NCBI GenBank assembly: GCA_019120675.1
Contig: DWUQ01000192.1
Span: 1-11,021 of the forward strand
Direction of reading: 5' to 3'
DNA length: 11,021 nucleotides
From: Candidatus Paenalcaligenes intestinipullorum
GTDB taxonomy: Bacteria > Pseudomonadota > Gammaproteobacteria > Burkholderiales > Burkholderiaceae_B
The position numbers were made by a program, and so were the translations under genes. Below are positions 1-7,306 of the stretch, in pieces. How positions within the stretch are numbered: the first letter of the stretch is position 1; each line of letters begins with the position of its first letter. The notes under the pieces are model-generated. The model had not been told where the DNA came from and made no database searches. It saw only the letters and a program-made list of their open reading frames with translations.

Positions 1-2
1 GC

Positions 3-110
3 GATATTCTTATGACGGGTACGCCAAGCGGTGTGGGTGCAATTCAAAAAGGCGATCAGCTTGAGGCATGCATTGAGGGCTTGGAATCAGTGAGTTTAGC
101 TCTGAGCTAG
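3..110 (+). CDS. FAH-family hydrolase, C-terminal end (partial)
   Basis: Only the last 35 codons are present; the gene enters from the left edge and ends at TAG 108-110. The translation begins DILMTGTPSGVGAIQKGDQL. The TGTPxGVG stretch followed by a GD pair is the conserved C-terminal signature of the fumarylacetoacetate hydrolase fold, which includes fumarylpyruvate hydrolase, acylpyruvases and 2-hydroxyhepta-2,4-diene-dioate isomerases. These are soluble metal-dependent enzymes that cleave or decarboxylate dioxo-acids. The substrate cannot be assigned because the metal-binding glutamates and the substrate pocket lie outside the window. The gene is followed by an intrinsic terminator at 165-191, so it is probably the last gene of its own transcription unit and not functionally tied to the pilus operon. 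Confidence 0.85.
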   Translation, partial: DILMTGTPSGVGAIQKGDQLEACIEGLESVSLALS

Positions 111-164
111 TTTTAGCCACCTCGGTATGTACGAATTGTTCTCGTTTCTTCATTGATCGACACT

Positions 165-191
165 AAAGGCTCTTATTAAGGAGCCTTTTTT
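165..191 (+). terminator. Intrinsic terminator overlapping the Flp ribosome binding site
   Basis: An eight-pair stem joins AAAGGCTC (165-172) to GAGCCTTT (181-188). A T-G and a T-A pair extend it inward, leaving the loop ATTA (175-178). Six T residues (186-191) follow the GC-rich part of the stem, the classic rho-independent layout. It would end transcripts of the upstream hydrolase gene. The T-run ends directly against the ATG at 192, so the descending arm also holds the Shine-Dalgarno sequence of the pilin gene. Confidence 0.75.
177..183 (+). promoter_or_regulatory. Shine-Dalgarno site of the Flp pilin gene
   Basis: TAAGGAG lies 8 nt before ATG 192, a near-consensus ribosome binding site that fixes this start. 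Four of its bases (180-183) are base-paired in the terminator hairpin at 165-188, so the site would be hidden in any transcript that begins upstream of about 165. Confidence 0.75.
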
Positions 192-455
192 ATGTCAAAG
201 ATTCGTACTCAGCGCGGTCAAGGGATGACCGAGTATATCGTCATCGTCGCGTTGGTTGCTGTAGCGGCTATCGCGGTGTTTCAGTTTTTTGGACAAGTCA
301 TTCGTTCTCAAACCGTAGCGATTGCCCATGAGATCGCTGGAGAGGACGGTACTCAGTACAGTGAGTCGGCAGCCAATGCGGCGCAGCAGTCTGCCGATCA
401 GGCTGCCGCCAAAAGCTTAGGCAGCTTTACTGGTAATGCTGGAACAGCTCAATGA
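192..455 (+). CDS. flp: Flp-type (type IVb) prepilin
   Basis: This 87-residue protein is the likely major pilin of the tad system. A short basic leader ends RTQRG (residues 5-9), followed by QGMTEYIVIVALVAVAAIAV. Cleavage after Gly9 would place Glu14 and Tyr15 at positions 5 and 6 of the mature chain, the Glu-Tyr pair that defines Flp pilins. The hydrophobic segment runs from about 16 to 35 and would act as membrane anchor and then as filament core. The remainder is short, rich in Ala, Gln and Ser, and has no Cys, matching the small Flp class. It is the first gene of the operon and its TGA overlaps the next ATG as ATGA at 452-455. The peptidase that would process it (TadV/CpaA) is not in the window. 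Confidence 0.88.
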   Translation: MSKIRTQRGQGMTEYIVIVALVAVAAIAVFQFFGQVIRSQTVAIAHEIAGEDGTQYSESAANAAQQSADQAAAKSLGSFTGNAGTAQ

Positions 456-1774
456 GCATTGCCGTTCGCCGTCACAGCGTTTACGCGCTTAAAGGGGCCA
501 AGCGACGCGCACAAAAAGGCCAAAGCCTCGTCATTGGTTTAGGGCTTTTGGCTTTTTTGTGTTTTGTAGGCTATTACCTACTGTTTCTTAGTAATACGGC
601 CCGGCAACGCATCCGTTTAAATACGATTGCCGATAACGCTGCGTACAGCGCAGCAGTCGCTCAAGCCCGGCTCTTAAATTACTTGTCCTTTTTAAATCGT
701 GCGTATGTCGCCCATCATGTGGCCAGTGCCCATTTGCATACTCTGGCCTCATGGACGGATTTTGCTTACACCCAACGCCAACAAAGCCAACGTCGTAATC
801 CTCCTGCAAGCTTAATTGGTGGATTCTTTGGCCCTCAGTATGGCTTAGCTTATAGTCAGTCCACACAGGTAGCAGCCTTGGGCAGTCAGGCTGCCGCTCG
901 ACGCACGCTTTACGAAGCGGCGGCACAGCACGCACAATTCACGAATCAGCACTTCCCTCGTGTGCAGCAAGCTGTATTAAGGGCATTGCAAACGTACCCA
1001 GTATCGGTGGCTCAGGCAGTACTGAACCATAGCGTAGACCCACAAGAAATCGATCATTACCAATTGGAGGTGACGTTTAATTCGCTCACTGAGGATAACG
1101 TAGCGTGGGTGCCCAAAGCAGGCTGGGCAGCCGATTGGATCCGTGCGACCACTCAGGGGTACCAGTTTTTAAAACCACGCAATCAAACGGTACGCAGTCT
1201 TTTACCAGTGAGCCATCGCTGCCCACACTTACGGCACCAATTACGTCGTCGTGGAGAAACCACCTTAGACAACAGTAGTGGCTGGGCCAGTGCAGACACC
1301 TTATCTTTTCATGCGTTACGCTCTAACCGCTGGATCGGTTGTTATTACCGTGAGTACAGTCAAGGTTGGGCGTGGGTCACAGACACACAACGTTTTCAAC
1401 ATATTGATAACCCAGTTGATGCGCCACCCGATGATTTTGCGGACCAAGATTTTTGGCGTTGGGTCGAGGAGGCAACGCAATGGAATTTGTTAGCGGATCA
1501 CGCTAATCCTTTGGCCGCCTCCTATGCGAGACGACAAAAGCAGAAATTACCCAGCAGCTTATTGCAGCCGATGCTCAGTTTAAAAAATACTGAGCCGAGT
1601 TGGCAAAGTTCCGTGAGCTTGACTCAGAGAACGTCTCAACTCGCAATTCAGACTCAGGCAACGGGGGAGGCGTTTTTTTGGCCTCCGCACCATCAGCGGC
1701 AACAGGCGAGTTTAGTAAATCCGTATTGGCAAGCCCGTCTAGTAACCGGTGCGTTTAGTCGGAGTAGGCCATGA
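452..1774 (+). CDS. TadG-like pilus assembly protein, large
   Basis: The protein has 440 residues. A basic N-terminus (1-22) leads into a single membrane segment at about 27-46, and then RLNTIADNAAYSAA (55-68). The pattern of one N-terminal anchor followed by an aligned aaDaAAyaaA helix is typical of TadG/TadE-related pseudopilins. The anchor is preceded by KGQSLV, and the position that would be Glu5 of a mature pilin is Ile, so canonical prepilin processing is doubtful. The large C-terminal part should be periplasmic, is rich in Gln, Ser, Trp and Tyr, and contains two Cys in the middle (SHRCP and WIGCYY contexts) that could form a disulphide. I see no von Willebrand A metal site (DxSxS), unlike some TadG proteins. 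It overlaps the pilin gene by ATGA and the next gene by ATGA, implying translational coupling. The family assignment is firm for the N-terminus only. Confidence 0.7.
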   Translation: MSIAVRRHSVYALKGAKRRAQKGQSLVIGLGLLAFLCFVGYYLLFLSNTARQRIRLNTIADNAAYSAAVAQARLLNYLSFLNRAYVAHHVASAHLHTLASWTDFAYTQRQQSQRRNPPASLIGGFFGPQYGLAYSQSTQVAALGSQAAARRTLYEAAAQHAQFTNQHFPRVQQAVLRALQTYPVSVAQAVLNHSVDPQEIDHYQLEVTFNSLTEDNVAWVPKAGWAADWIRATTQGYQFLKPRNQTVRSLLPVSHRCPHLRHQLRRRGETTLDNSSGWASADTLSFHALRSNRWIGCYYREYSQGWAWVTDTQRFQHIDNPVDAPPDDFADQDFWRWVEEATQWNLLADHANPLAASYARRQKQKLPSSLLQPMLSLKNTEPSWQSSVSLTQRTSQLAIQTQATGEAFFWPPHHQRQQASLVNPYWQARLVTGAFSRSRP

Positions 1775-2409
1775 ACAAACAGCGTGGCATGGTGGGCGTG
1801 GAGTTTTTGGTAGTGGCTGTCGCCTGCATAGGCTTATGGCTGGGCATACATTGGCTAGGTAGCGTACAGCTGGAAGTCAGTCTTGCGCAATTGCAAGTGG
1901 CTCAGCAAGCACATTTAGCGACCCATTTTGAGGATGCCAATTATCCTCTTTTACAGACCGAAGCGGCATTAGAGCAGTATCTTTATGCTCACACAGCGCT
2001 TAATACGATTCAGCATGAAGCCTTAGAGCATCCCGCTCCGATAGCTGTGGGAGCCGTAGCGTTACAGGAGCTGGAGCAGTTAACGCTGTCACCTCAGCGT
2101 TTGCAGCGCACACAGTTGGCGAGTCAGTTAGAGCATCGTTTATTTCCCAAGCTGACATGGCGTAATCAAGCTGTTTTAGCGGTAGGCACTGGAGCCGCTT
2201 ATGAGGCCAAAGCTGTCCAAGCACGTATCGAACAAAGCACTCAGTTGTGGCAGCAGGCTTATCAGCAAAGCCGTGACTTAGCCCTAAAAACCAGCGCAGC
2301 ATTACAGCCAATGGATACGGTGTGGGGGCGAGGTGAGGTATTAGTCAATTGGCAGCCTAACGGTCAGAACGAGCTTCCGAAGTTTTTACAACAAAGGAGC
2401 TCTCCATGA
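1771..2409 (+). CDS. TadE-like minor pseudopilin
   Basis: The protein has 212 residues and starts with MNKQRGMVGVEF. Cleavage after Gly6 would put Glu11 at mature position 5 and Phe12 at position 6, close to the Glu-Tyr rule of type IVb pilins. A hydrophobic segment spans about 12-30. The rest is a predicted long helical, Gln- and Ala-rich periplasmic region with repeated Leu-Gln patterns and no Cys after the anchor. TadE pseudopilins are thought to help start or cap the Flp fibre and need the same peptidase as Flp. The start is set by the ATGA overlap with the preceding gene (1771-1774). The gene ends in another ATGA overlap at 2406-2409. The role as a minor pseudopilin is inferred from the N-terminal signal and position; the C-terminal part is not recognisable. 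Confidence 0.7.
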   Translation: MNKQRGMVGVEFLVVAVACIGLWLGIHWLGSVQLEVSLAQLQVAQQAHLATHFEDANYPLLQTEAALEQYLYAHTALNTIQHEALEHPAPIAVGAVALQELEQLTLSPQRLQRTQLASQLEHRLFPKLTWRNQAVLAVGTGAAYEAKAVQARIEQSTQLWQQAYQQSRDLALKTSAALQPMDTVWGRGEVLVNWQPNGQNELPKFLQQRSSP

Positions 2410-3164
2410 ATGCACCGCATCACAATAGGGCGTCGTATGCGTTTACACAGGTTTTCTGGACTGGCTTTTGGCGAACAGCGCTTCCAACACATCAAAGGCT
2501 TACTCGCTTTATTACAGGCTTGAGCGTTCTATTGAGTATTTTTTGCTCCTCCCTTTCTTGGGCAACCACGAAGCATCTGTCTGAACAGATCTCATGGTGG
2601 GAGCAACGGCCGCAGCTTGAGCGTATTCAGAGCATCGACTTCTCAGATTCCTTGATGGTGTATCAATGGCAGCTGCCCCATGTTCTGGCTCTGAGCTATT
2701 TAGAAGCGTTTACAACACAATTCCCTAATGCTTACCAAGTTCGTGTAGCACCGTACCAAATTGAGCTAAGCGCTCGGTTAGCCCATCAGCACTGCCTATG
2801 GAGTGTTGTTCCAAGCGAAGCTATGCAAGTGAGGTTGACCATGAGTTGTGCTGAGATTCTGTCAGCCAGTACGCGTGCAAGCGCCATTTCTACTGCGCAC
2901 GCCTCGCCTAAGTTTTCTGATCAGTTCGTGCTGGAGTGGGCGTGGCGAGATGAGACTACTCAAGCTTCACACCATTACTTTTTTCAGTATTTATCTTCAT
3001 CTCAGCCACAGCAACTTCTTACGGAGTTATTCGGTGGGCCGCAGGATTTCCAAGTGTTAGCTCCCAATGTTTACGAATTTACGACCGAAGATCAGCGAGG
3101 AGTCTTAATGAGTGTTGAAACGAACCAGTATTACTTATTGGTTTTTAATCGAGAGGAGTCCTAA
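2406..3164 (+). CDS. Secreted protein of unknown function within the tad operon
   Basis: I do not recognise the family of this 252-residue protein. AAAGGAG at 2393-2399 sits 6 nt before ATG 2406, and the ATG overlaps the preceding stop as ATGA, so the start is well supported. Residues 31-53 look like a signal peptide: basic RLTR, a hydrophobic run ITGLSVLLSIF, then SLSWA before TTK, with likely cleavage after Ala53. The n-region of about 30 residues is unusually long, and there is no closer ATG in frame. No lipobox is evident at the cleavage point, so it is probably a soluble periplasmic protein rather than a pilotin lipoprotein. The mature part has mixed composition with two Cys (in QHCLW and MSCAE contexts) that could pair. 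Its position between the pseudopilin genes and cpaB suggests a pilus assembly role, but that is inference from location alone. The stop TAA shares one base with the ATG of cpaB. Confidence 0.7.
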   Translation: MNAPHHNRASYAFTQVFWTGFWRTALPTHQRLTRFITGLSVLLSIFCSSLSWATTKHLSEQISWWEQRPQLERIQSIDFSDSLMVYQWQLPHVLALSYLEAFTTQFPNAYQVRVAPYQIELSARLAHQHCLWSVVPSEAMQVRLTMSCAEILSASTRASAISTAHASPKFSDQFVLEWAWRDETTQASHHYFFQYLSSSQPQQLLTELFGGPQDFQVLAPNVYEFTTEDQRGVLMSVETNQYYLLVFNREES

Positions 3165-4150
3165 TGCGCATACGTATGACTTTTCAGTCTGTATTTGATG
3201 GTTTGCGGCGTCACTTGCTGCTGGTGGTATGTGTCATCAGTGCAGGCTTTGCTTTATGGTCGGCCAATCAATATCTAGAGCGTAAGAGTGAGGAGCTAGC
3301 GCTCAGTCAGCAGGTGCCGACTGTACAGCGTGTGGTGGCGGCTCGTAACTTGATGGTTGGGGAGGCTCTGGCTACCGAAGATTTAGCTGTGCGAGATTAT
3401 CCAAAAGATCAGGTCAATACGGACAGTTTGTCGCCTGCCCAGTATTACCAGCTTGAGGAGCAGGTTTTGGCCTATCCCGTGCATGCTGGGGATTTGATTT
3501 TACCGGCACATGTCGCCAAACCGAGCCCAGCGGCTTTTTCTGATCAGCTCCAAAGTGGACGGCGAGCCTTAACTTTACAAGTGGATCATTTAAGTTCCGT
3601 AGCTGGTCTGGTTCGGGTTGGGGATTTGATTGATCTGTATGTGTCGTTTGATTATCAAAAGCGTCGTATCACCTCACCTATATTGCAGCGAGTTAAGATT
3701 TTAGCGGTTAATCAACAGCGCGACGAAGCCTATTCCGAGCAAGACCATAACGTCAAAACCCTTACGTTGGATGTTAGCCCTGAAGAGGGCGTCATGCTCG
3801 TGGCCGCACGCCAAGCGGGAATGCTCACCGCCATGCTACGTCATCCGTCCGATCCGGAGTTATCAGATACCGCTATTCGAGGGGATTTAGCCGCGTTGTT
3901 GGGCATTGCTCAGCCACCGATCTCACGAAAGCCTAAAAAGGCACCTGTGGTGTATGGCAATACACAAAATCGAACATTAACCGCCTTAAATCCGATTACC
4001 CATCCTGCGCGTTTCCCTCGTGCCTTTTTTACCCTACCTGATGTTTGGCAGCGTGAAGCTGAGCAATTGATGTCTGCAACCAACTTGAGTCAAGAAACCC
4101 ACCCGAGTATGAATGAGTTGTCATTTGAGGAGGAGCAGTATGTACCCTAA
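3164..4150 (+). CDS. cpaB: CpaB/RcpC periplasmic pilus assembly protein
   Basis: The protein has 328 residues. One membrane segment lies at about 17-33 (LLLVVCVISAGFALW), with the rest in the periplasm. A SAF domain covers about 54-118, visible as VVAARNLMVGEALATEDL and the later YPVHAGDLIL. It is followed by the RcpC/CpaB domain (about 130-235), with the hallmark stretch GLVRVGDLIDLYVSF (148-162) and LTLDVSPEEGVMLVAA (200-215). PVVYG at 261-265 matches the usual end of the conserved core. CpaB is thought to link the inner-membrane machinery to the secretin and may contact cell wall. GAGGAG at 3153-3158 supports ATG 3164; a second in-frame ATG at 3176 is less well placed. A tail of about 65 residues after the core is not conserved in any way I can recognise. 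Its end overlaps the secretin gene by 11 bases. Confidence 0.9.
   Translation: MRIRMTFQSVFDGLRRHLLLVVCVISAGFALWSANQYLERKSEELALSQQVPTVQRVVAARNLMVGEALATEDLAVRDYPKDQVNTDSLSPAQYYQLEEQVLAYPVHAGDLILPAHVAKPSPAAFSDQLQSGRRALTLQVDHLSSVAGLVRVGDLIDLYVSFDYQKRRITSPILQRVKILAVNQQRDEAYSEQDHNVKTLTLDVSPEEGVMLVAARQAGMLTAMLRHPSDPELSDTAIRGDLAALLGIAQPPISRKPKKAPVVYGNTQNRTLTALNPITHPARFPRAFFTLPDVWQREAEQLMSATNLSQETHPSMNELSFEEEQYVP
4127..4135 (+). promoter_or_regulatory. Shine-Dalgarno site deciding the secretin start
   Basis: GAGGAGGAG ends 4 nt before ATG 4140, and its GGAGG core lies 6 nt away. The longer reading from ATG 4113 would add nine residues (MSCHLRRSS) ahead of a good signal peptide and has no comparable site, so 4140 is preferred. 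Confidence 0.7.
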
Positions 4151-5540
4151 ATTTTTAAGATTGATTTTACCTATAGTGAGTGCAGTACTGGGTTTTAGTG
4201 TGTCGGGCATCGTACACGCTGCTCAGCATTGGCAAATGACGGTGGGCGAGGTACGTGTCATTCAAGCTGAGGACGTAGCACGTGTTGCCGTAGGAGACGG
4301 CCATGTCGTCAATGCCTTAACGACTGAAGAAAAGGAAGTCATTGTTTTTGCGAAAAATGATGGCCATACCAGCATTCAAATTTGGTTAGAAAATGGCGAC
4401 CGTTTGGCCTATCAAGTGGAGGTCAGTGCCTCAGAAACCCGTCGTGAACGGTATGAGCTGCAAAGCTTGCTACGCAAATTGCCCGGAGTAGAAGTCCGTG
4501 AAGTGGGGGAAAATTTAATTGTTCAAGGGGATCACTTAAGCGATCGAGTTCGTCACCAATTACGCAGTCTTAGTGAACGTTATGGACAGATGCTTGATCT
4601 GACGGATAACCAAGGCTGGGATCAAATGGTGTTATTGGATGTGCAAGTGGTTGAAGTGCCGCGTAATGCCCTTCGTCAATTGGGTTTACGTTGGGGTGAT
4701 CAGCTGGAAGGGGGGGTTAACGCAGGACTCGCTTGGGAGCAAGCGGGTAAAGGCTTACTTGGACGACCAGGTGAAACCGTCGTGCCAACCGAGTTGCTGC
4801 ATGGGGGTATGCAAGGGTACTTCGGTATTAATGCATTGTTGTCCGCTCGGGTGCAGGCATTAACTGAAATTGGCGCGGCAACCGTGCTCGCACAACCACA
4901 GCTCTTAGCGCGTAGTGGTAGCACGGCCGAGTTTCTTGCGGGGGGTGAGTTGCCGTATACCAATACGGATCGTAATGGCAACAGCACCACCCAATTTAAG
5001 CCCTACGGTGTGGCCTTAAAAATTACGCCCTCGGTACAGACTGGTGGAGCCGTACGCTCTTTTATTGATGTGGAGGTAAGCTCCATTGACAATAGTGTCG
5101 CAGTAGAAAATGGCCCACCCCTCAAGACTCGGCGCACTACCACAGAGTTTAATGTGCAATCGGGGCAAACGTTAGTGCTGTCAGGATTTATTTCACGCGA
5201 GCAGTCACGCAATTATGCGCAGGTTCCAGGTTTAGGCTCAATGCCTGTGTTGGGCTCCTTGTTTCGCTCCGAGCGTTTTCAACGTAATGAAACCGAGTTA
5301 GCGGTATTTGTAACGCCTCATGTGGTGGATGCGAGCCGCCCCGAGCTACAAGAGCGAGTGCATCGTGCTCAAGCCATTGTGGCCACCCAGTTTCCTGAGG
5401 CCAATGGTCTCAATGCACCTTTAGGAGCTTTAGGAGAACGGCCGTCGTGGGCCTTACCGGTGCTGCCATTATCGGTATGGTTAGCGTTACCCGTATCCAC
5501 AGATGAGAGTGAGTTCCTTAAGGAGGCTGAGCATGGTTAG
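4140..5540 (+). CDS. cpaC: CpaC/RcpA type IVb pilus secretin
   Basis: The protein has 466 residues from ATG 4140. A signal peptide occupies about 1-28 (KFLRLILPIVSAVLGFS, cut near HAA). A pilus-type N0-like domain follows (about 31-97: MTVGEVRVIQ, VARVAVGD, VIVFAKNDGHTSI). A short ring-building domain (about 101-150) contains LRKLPGVEVREVGENLIVQG. The secretin barrel domain (about 235-397) is clear: ATVLAQPQLLARSGSTAEFL, GGELPY, PYGVALKITPSV, SGQTLVLSGFI, VPGLGSMPVLGSLF and ELAVFVTPHVV. It forms the outer-membrane channel through which the Flp fibre passes. A C-terminal tail of about 65 residues could be the pilotin-binding part, but no pilotin lipoprotein is encoded nearby. Because of the overlaps, its translation is probably coupled to cpaB upstream and the ATPase downstream. 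An alternative start at 4113 exists but is disfavoured. Confidence 0.93.
   Translation: MYPKFLRLILPIVSAVLGFSVSGIVHAAQHWQMTVGEVRVIQAEDVARVAVGDGHVVNALTTEEKEVIVFAKNDGHTSIQIWLENGDRLAYQVEVSASETRRERYELQSLLRKLPGVEVREVGENLIVQGDHLSDRVRHQLRSLSERYGQMLDLTDNQGWDQMVLLDVQVVEVPRNALRQLGLRWGDQLEGGVNAGLAWEQAGKGLLGRPGETVVPTELLHGGMQGYFGINALLSARVQALTEIGAATVLAQPQLLARSGSTAEFLAGGELPYTNTDRNGNSTTQFKPYGVALKITPSVQTGGAVRSFIDVEVSSIDNSVAVENGPPLKTRRTTTEFNVQSGQTLVLSGFISREQSRNYAQVPGLGSMPVLGSLFRSERFQRNETELAVFVTPHVVDASRPELQERVHRAQAIVATQFPEANGLNAPLGALGERPSWALPVLPLSVWLALPVSTDESEFLKEAEHG
5519..5526 (+). promoter_or_regulatory. Shine-Dalgarno site deciding the FHA-CpaF start
   Basis: TAAGGAGG, a perfect anti-16S match, lies 6 nt before ATG 5533. 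This favours 5533 over the in-frame ATG at 5503, which would add ten residues inside the secretin gene. Confidence 0.8.
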
Positions 5541-7299
5541 TCAGCTTAGTTTGAGAATTGAACACCAAAATGGTAAGCAACAGCAGATTCAGTTTGAGTT
5601 ACCCATCCATATTGGTAAAGCAGCCAGTGCAGACTTGCAGATTAATGCTTGGCGTGTGGCCGCGAAGCACTGCATGATTATAGAGCGTCATGGTCAGCTG
5701 TTATTACAAGACCATGGCTCATTGGGAGGCACTTGGATACATAACCGGCGTATTAGTGAGTACACACTCCAAGAAGGCGACAGCTTTGTGGTGGGTCCTG
5801 TACGTATACACATACAAGCTTTGCTTTCGGGGGCGGAGCAAACTTCACAAACCTCACAAGTGTCACCTCAATCGGAGCAGGTTATTCGTGAGGATCCTGC
5901 TGCAAGCGATCCGCACCCTGCCATTCCTTTAGCTGTTAAAGGTATACAGTCTGAGGTTGAGCAGACGTGTACTACTTCCGTACCGGTTAGCGCACAAACG
6001 CCCAATCAGACTTTAATTAACCTTATAAATACAGGAGAGTCTTCACCCGTTGTGTTGCCCTCCACACCGAATTGGCAAGTGCATGTGATTCCTTTGCATA
6101 ATGCTTTAATTCGGGCTATGGATTTACACCGTAAAGACTACAGCCAAGCCAACATTGAGCGGTTGCATGCTGAAGCACGCCAGCATTTATTACGGTTAAT
6201 CCAAGACAGCGCAGAACTATCTGCCAACGTCAATCATGAGGCCTTAATTCAAGCAGTATTAAATGAAGCTCTAGGTTTGGGAGTTTTAGAAAATTTACTA
6301 TCTGAGCCCAGCATTACAGAAATTATGGTGAACAGTAATGCAGAGATTTTTATTGAAAAAGAAGGCCATTGCCAACTAAGTCCTGAGCAGTTTAGTAGTG
6401 ACACGGCTTTACGAACGGTGATCGATCGTATTGTGATGCCGCTCGGCAGGCGGGTTGATGAAAGCTCTCCCATGGTGGATGCGCGTTTGGCGGATGGCTC
6501 GCGCGTGAACGTTGTGTTACCCCCCGTGGCACTCAAAGGTCCAACTCTGACGATACGAAAGTTCCCTCAGCAACACTGGCAAATGCAGGATCTTATTGTG
6601 AGTCAGAGTGTGTCATCATCCATGGCAAGTTTTTTAGAGTGTTGTGTTCAAGCCAAATTAAATATATTGGTGGCTGGAGGAACTGGCTCAGGTAAAACCA
6701 CGCTCTTAAATATACTGGCCAACTATATTGCTGCCCATGAGCGGGTCATTACCATTGAGGATGCTGCTGAGCTACGGTTGCTTCATGCTAATCTTGTTGC
6801 CCTTGAGGCCCGTCCAGCGAATGCTGAGGGACAAGGGGAGGTCACCATTCGCGACTTAGTACGTAATGCTTTACGTATGCGACCTGATCGGATTGTGGTG
6901 GGCGAGTGTCGTGGCGGAGAGGCCTTTGATATGCTAGCGGCAATGAACACCGGGCACGAAGGCTCATTAACCACCTTACATGCGAACAGTCCACGAGAAG
7001 CGCTTAACCGTTTAGAAACCCTGTTACTTTTGGCGGGCTTAGATTTGCCGTTAGCTGTGGCGCGTGAACACATTGCCACCAGTATCCAAATTATCGTACA
7101 GCAACGTCGTTTAAGTTGTGGTCGACGCGTAATTAGTTCCATCGCAGAAATAGCGGGCATTGAAGGGGGACAAATCCAACTTCAAGAGCTTTTTCGTTTT
7201 TGCGAAGCCACTCAAAGCTTTCAAGCAACAGGGATTTTTCCGCAATCTTTTGAGGCTCAGGCTCAAAATGTTTCCGCATCGTGGTTTGCTGTGGCCTAG
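5533..7299 (+). CDS. cpaF: FHA-CpaF/TadA fusion: pilus assembly ATPase
   Basis: The protein has 588 residues from ATG 5533. Residues 22-95 form an FHA domain (IHIGKAASADLQI, AAKHCMI, GGTWIHNRRI, EGDSFVVGPVRI). A low-complexity Ser/Thr/Gln/Pro linker runs from about 98 to 185. The CpaF N-terminal region (about 190-360) includes ITEIMVNS, VDESSPMVDARLADGSRVN and TLTIRKF. The RecA-like core shows Walker A GGTGSGKT (382-389), Asp box ITIEDAAEL (406-414), Walker B region RIVVGECRGGEA (453-464) and His box HEGSLTTLHANS (475-486), all intact, so it should be an active hexameric ATPase that powers Flp fibre assembly at the inner membrane. In the FHA part the usual phosphopeptide residues are changed: Arg to Lys29, Ser to Ala43, Asn to His70. 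It overlaps the secretin gene by 8 bases and ends 13 bases before tadB. No TadZ/CpaE gene lies beside it. Confidence 0.93.
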   Translation: MVSQLSLRIEHQNGKQQQIQFELPIHIGKAASADLQINAWRVAAKHCMIIERHGQLLLQDHGSLGGTWIHNRRISEYTLQEGDSFVVGPVRIHIQALLSGAEQTSQTSQVSPQSEQVIREDPAASDPHPAIPLAVKGIQSEVEQTCTTSVPVSAQTPNQTLINLINTGESSPVVLPSTPNWQVHVIPLHNALIRAMDLHRKDYSQANIERLHAEARQHLLRLIQDSAELSANVNHEALIQAVLNEALGLGVLENLLSEPSITEIMVNSNAEIFIEKEGHCQLSPEQFSSDTALRTVIDRIVMPLGRRVDESSPMVDARLADGSRVNVVLPPVALKGPTLTIRKFPQQHWQMQDLIVSQSVSSSMASFLECCVQAKLNILVAGGTGSGKTTLLNILANYIAAHERVITIEDAAELRLLHANLVALEARPANAEGQGEVTIRDLVRNALRMRPDRIVVGECRGGEAFDMLAAMNTGHEGSLTTLHANSPREALNRLETLLLLAGLDLPLAVAREHIATSIQIIVQQRRLSCGRRVISSIAEIAGIEGGQIQLQELFRFCEATQSFQATGIFPQSFEAQAQNVSASWFAVA

Positions 7300-7301
7300 T
7301 T

Positions 7302-7306
7302 GGGAG
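7302..7306 (+). promoter_or_regulatory. Shine-Dalgarno site deciding the TadB start
   Basis: GGGAG ends 6 nt before ATG 7313. The reading frame is open back to 7160 inside cpaF, and an internal ATG at 7268 exists, but only 7313 combines a ribosome binding site with an N-terminus that begins directly with a membrane segment. Confidence 0.65.

Noticed and set aside
97..109. Small hairpin TAGCT-CTG-AGCTA at the end of the FAH-family gene, followed by TTTT
   Set aside because: The stem is only five pairs with little GC, overlaps the stop codon, and a much better terminator lies at 165-191.
100..110. Eleven-base match, CTCTGAGCTAG, repeated in inverted orientation at 10537-10547
   Set aside because: In both places it encodes the last residues Leu-Ser and the stop of unrelated genes. 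One 11-mer match over an 11-kb window read on both strands is easily chance, with no flanking similarity to suggest a mobile element or attachment site.
136..164. Possible promoter: TTGTTC (136-141) with GACACT (159-164) at 17-bp spacing, for the pilus operon
   Set aside because: The -10 element matches the consensus at only three of six positions. No better pair was found, so I do not call a promoter.
588..935. Open frame of 115 codons on the - strand inside the TadG-like gene
   Set aside because: It is wholly inside a well-supported coding region, has no recognisable domain, and its composition (many Arg, His, Pro) is what an antisense shadow frame gives.
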